NCBI RefSeq assembly: GCF_025506275.1
Contig: NZ_QYCP01000078.1
Coordinates: 22,285 to 86,284 of the forward strand
Direction of reading: 5' to 3'
DNA length: 64,000 nucleotides
Origin: Brevibacterium permense
GTDB taxonomy: Bacteria > Actinomycetota > Actinomycetes > Actinomycetales > Brevibacteriaceae
Position numbers and translations under genes: made by a program. Under the pieces are notes generated by a model that worked only from the letters and a program-made list of their open reading frames with translations, ran no database searches and had not been told where the DNA came from. Below are positions 63,878 to 64,000 of the stretch, piece after piece (the stretch's first letter is position 1; each line of letters begins with the position of its first letter).

Positions 63878-64000
63878 TGGTCTCTCCTTGTTGGGGGTGT
63901 GGAGTGTGTCGGGTGGTCGGTGGTCAGGAGGTGCGTTCGTTTGTGTGGCCGGGCGGGCGCGGCGGGTGGCGGCTGCGGTTCAGTCGGCCAGTCTCAGTCG
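63878..64000 (-). other. Right edge, upstream of the symporter operon
   Basis: This holds the symporter promoter region, G-rich on the plus strand. A minus-strand frame from the edge ends with stop at 63982-63980 (RLRLAD-stop) and could be the last residues of the next gene, but six residues are too few to judge. Confidence 0.3.

Overview
The window is high-GC actinobacterial DNA. It carries mycothiol synthase, GlnR, a PucR-type regulator, nitrobindin-family and YgfZ proteins, a DUF222-HNH protein and a Streptomyces-like PHO box. Together these point to Actinomycetota. A Brevibacterium-like Micrococcales genome is my best guess from overall gene style, not from a database match. I see no prophage, intact insertion sequence, CRISPR array or rRNA. 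There is one tRNA (Lys, anticodon TTT).

Layout. At 1-9347 the window opens inside aminopeptidase N. An NlpC/P60 wall hydrolase, a luciferase-like monooxygenase, a long DUF222-HNH protein, and a divergent pair (XRE-cupin regulator / thioredoxin-reductase-like flavoprotein) follow. From 9438 to 26946 every gene is on the minus strand. Read in transcription order they are: a PucR-type regulator, a PLP decarboxylase-like enzyme, a peptide ABC transporter (binding protein, two permeases, fused ATPase), an L,D-carboxypeptidase (S66), a class-A beta-lactamase-fold serine hydrolase without a signal peptide, DUF3870, a DUF819 membrane protein, an M19 dipeptidase, a class I amidotransferase, an amino-acid permease and UspA. 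I read this as a peptide salvage locus, most likely for cell-wall peptides. Next come a two-component pair, gabT, and a small-ORF/nitrobindin/ygfZ operon.

From 34085 to 43641 lies a plus-strand cluster, glnR-mshD-ppk1-nudix/phosphatase-pstSCAB, which links nitrogen control, mycothiol, polyphosphate and phosphate uptake. From 43829 to 59630 there are mixed genes: a second two-component system, a DUF47-Pit phosphate uptake pair with a strongly structured upstream region, tRNA-Lys, and a cluster of small membrane proteins. That cluster includes an unusual single polypeptide joining a membrane PH domain to a MarR-like winged helix. The window ends with a GNAT enzyme and a minus-strand operon of sodium-solute symporter, MurQ and a sugar kinase. 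This would be the sugar arm of wall recycling and complements the peptide arm.

Two features cut across genes. An exact 12-mer, GCCGCCTCGGCG, occurs at least 20 times on both strands, in gaps and in genes. A 53-nt palindromic element occurs twice, with compensatory changes in its stem; one copy lies inside the coding sequence of the S66 peptidase. Several conserved proteins (PepN, S66, GlnR, a histidine kinase) carry Ala/Gly/Ser-rich low-complexity insertions.
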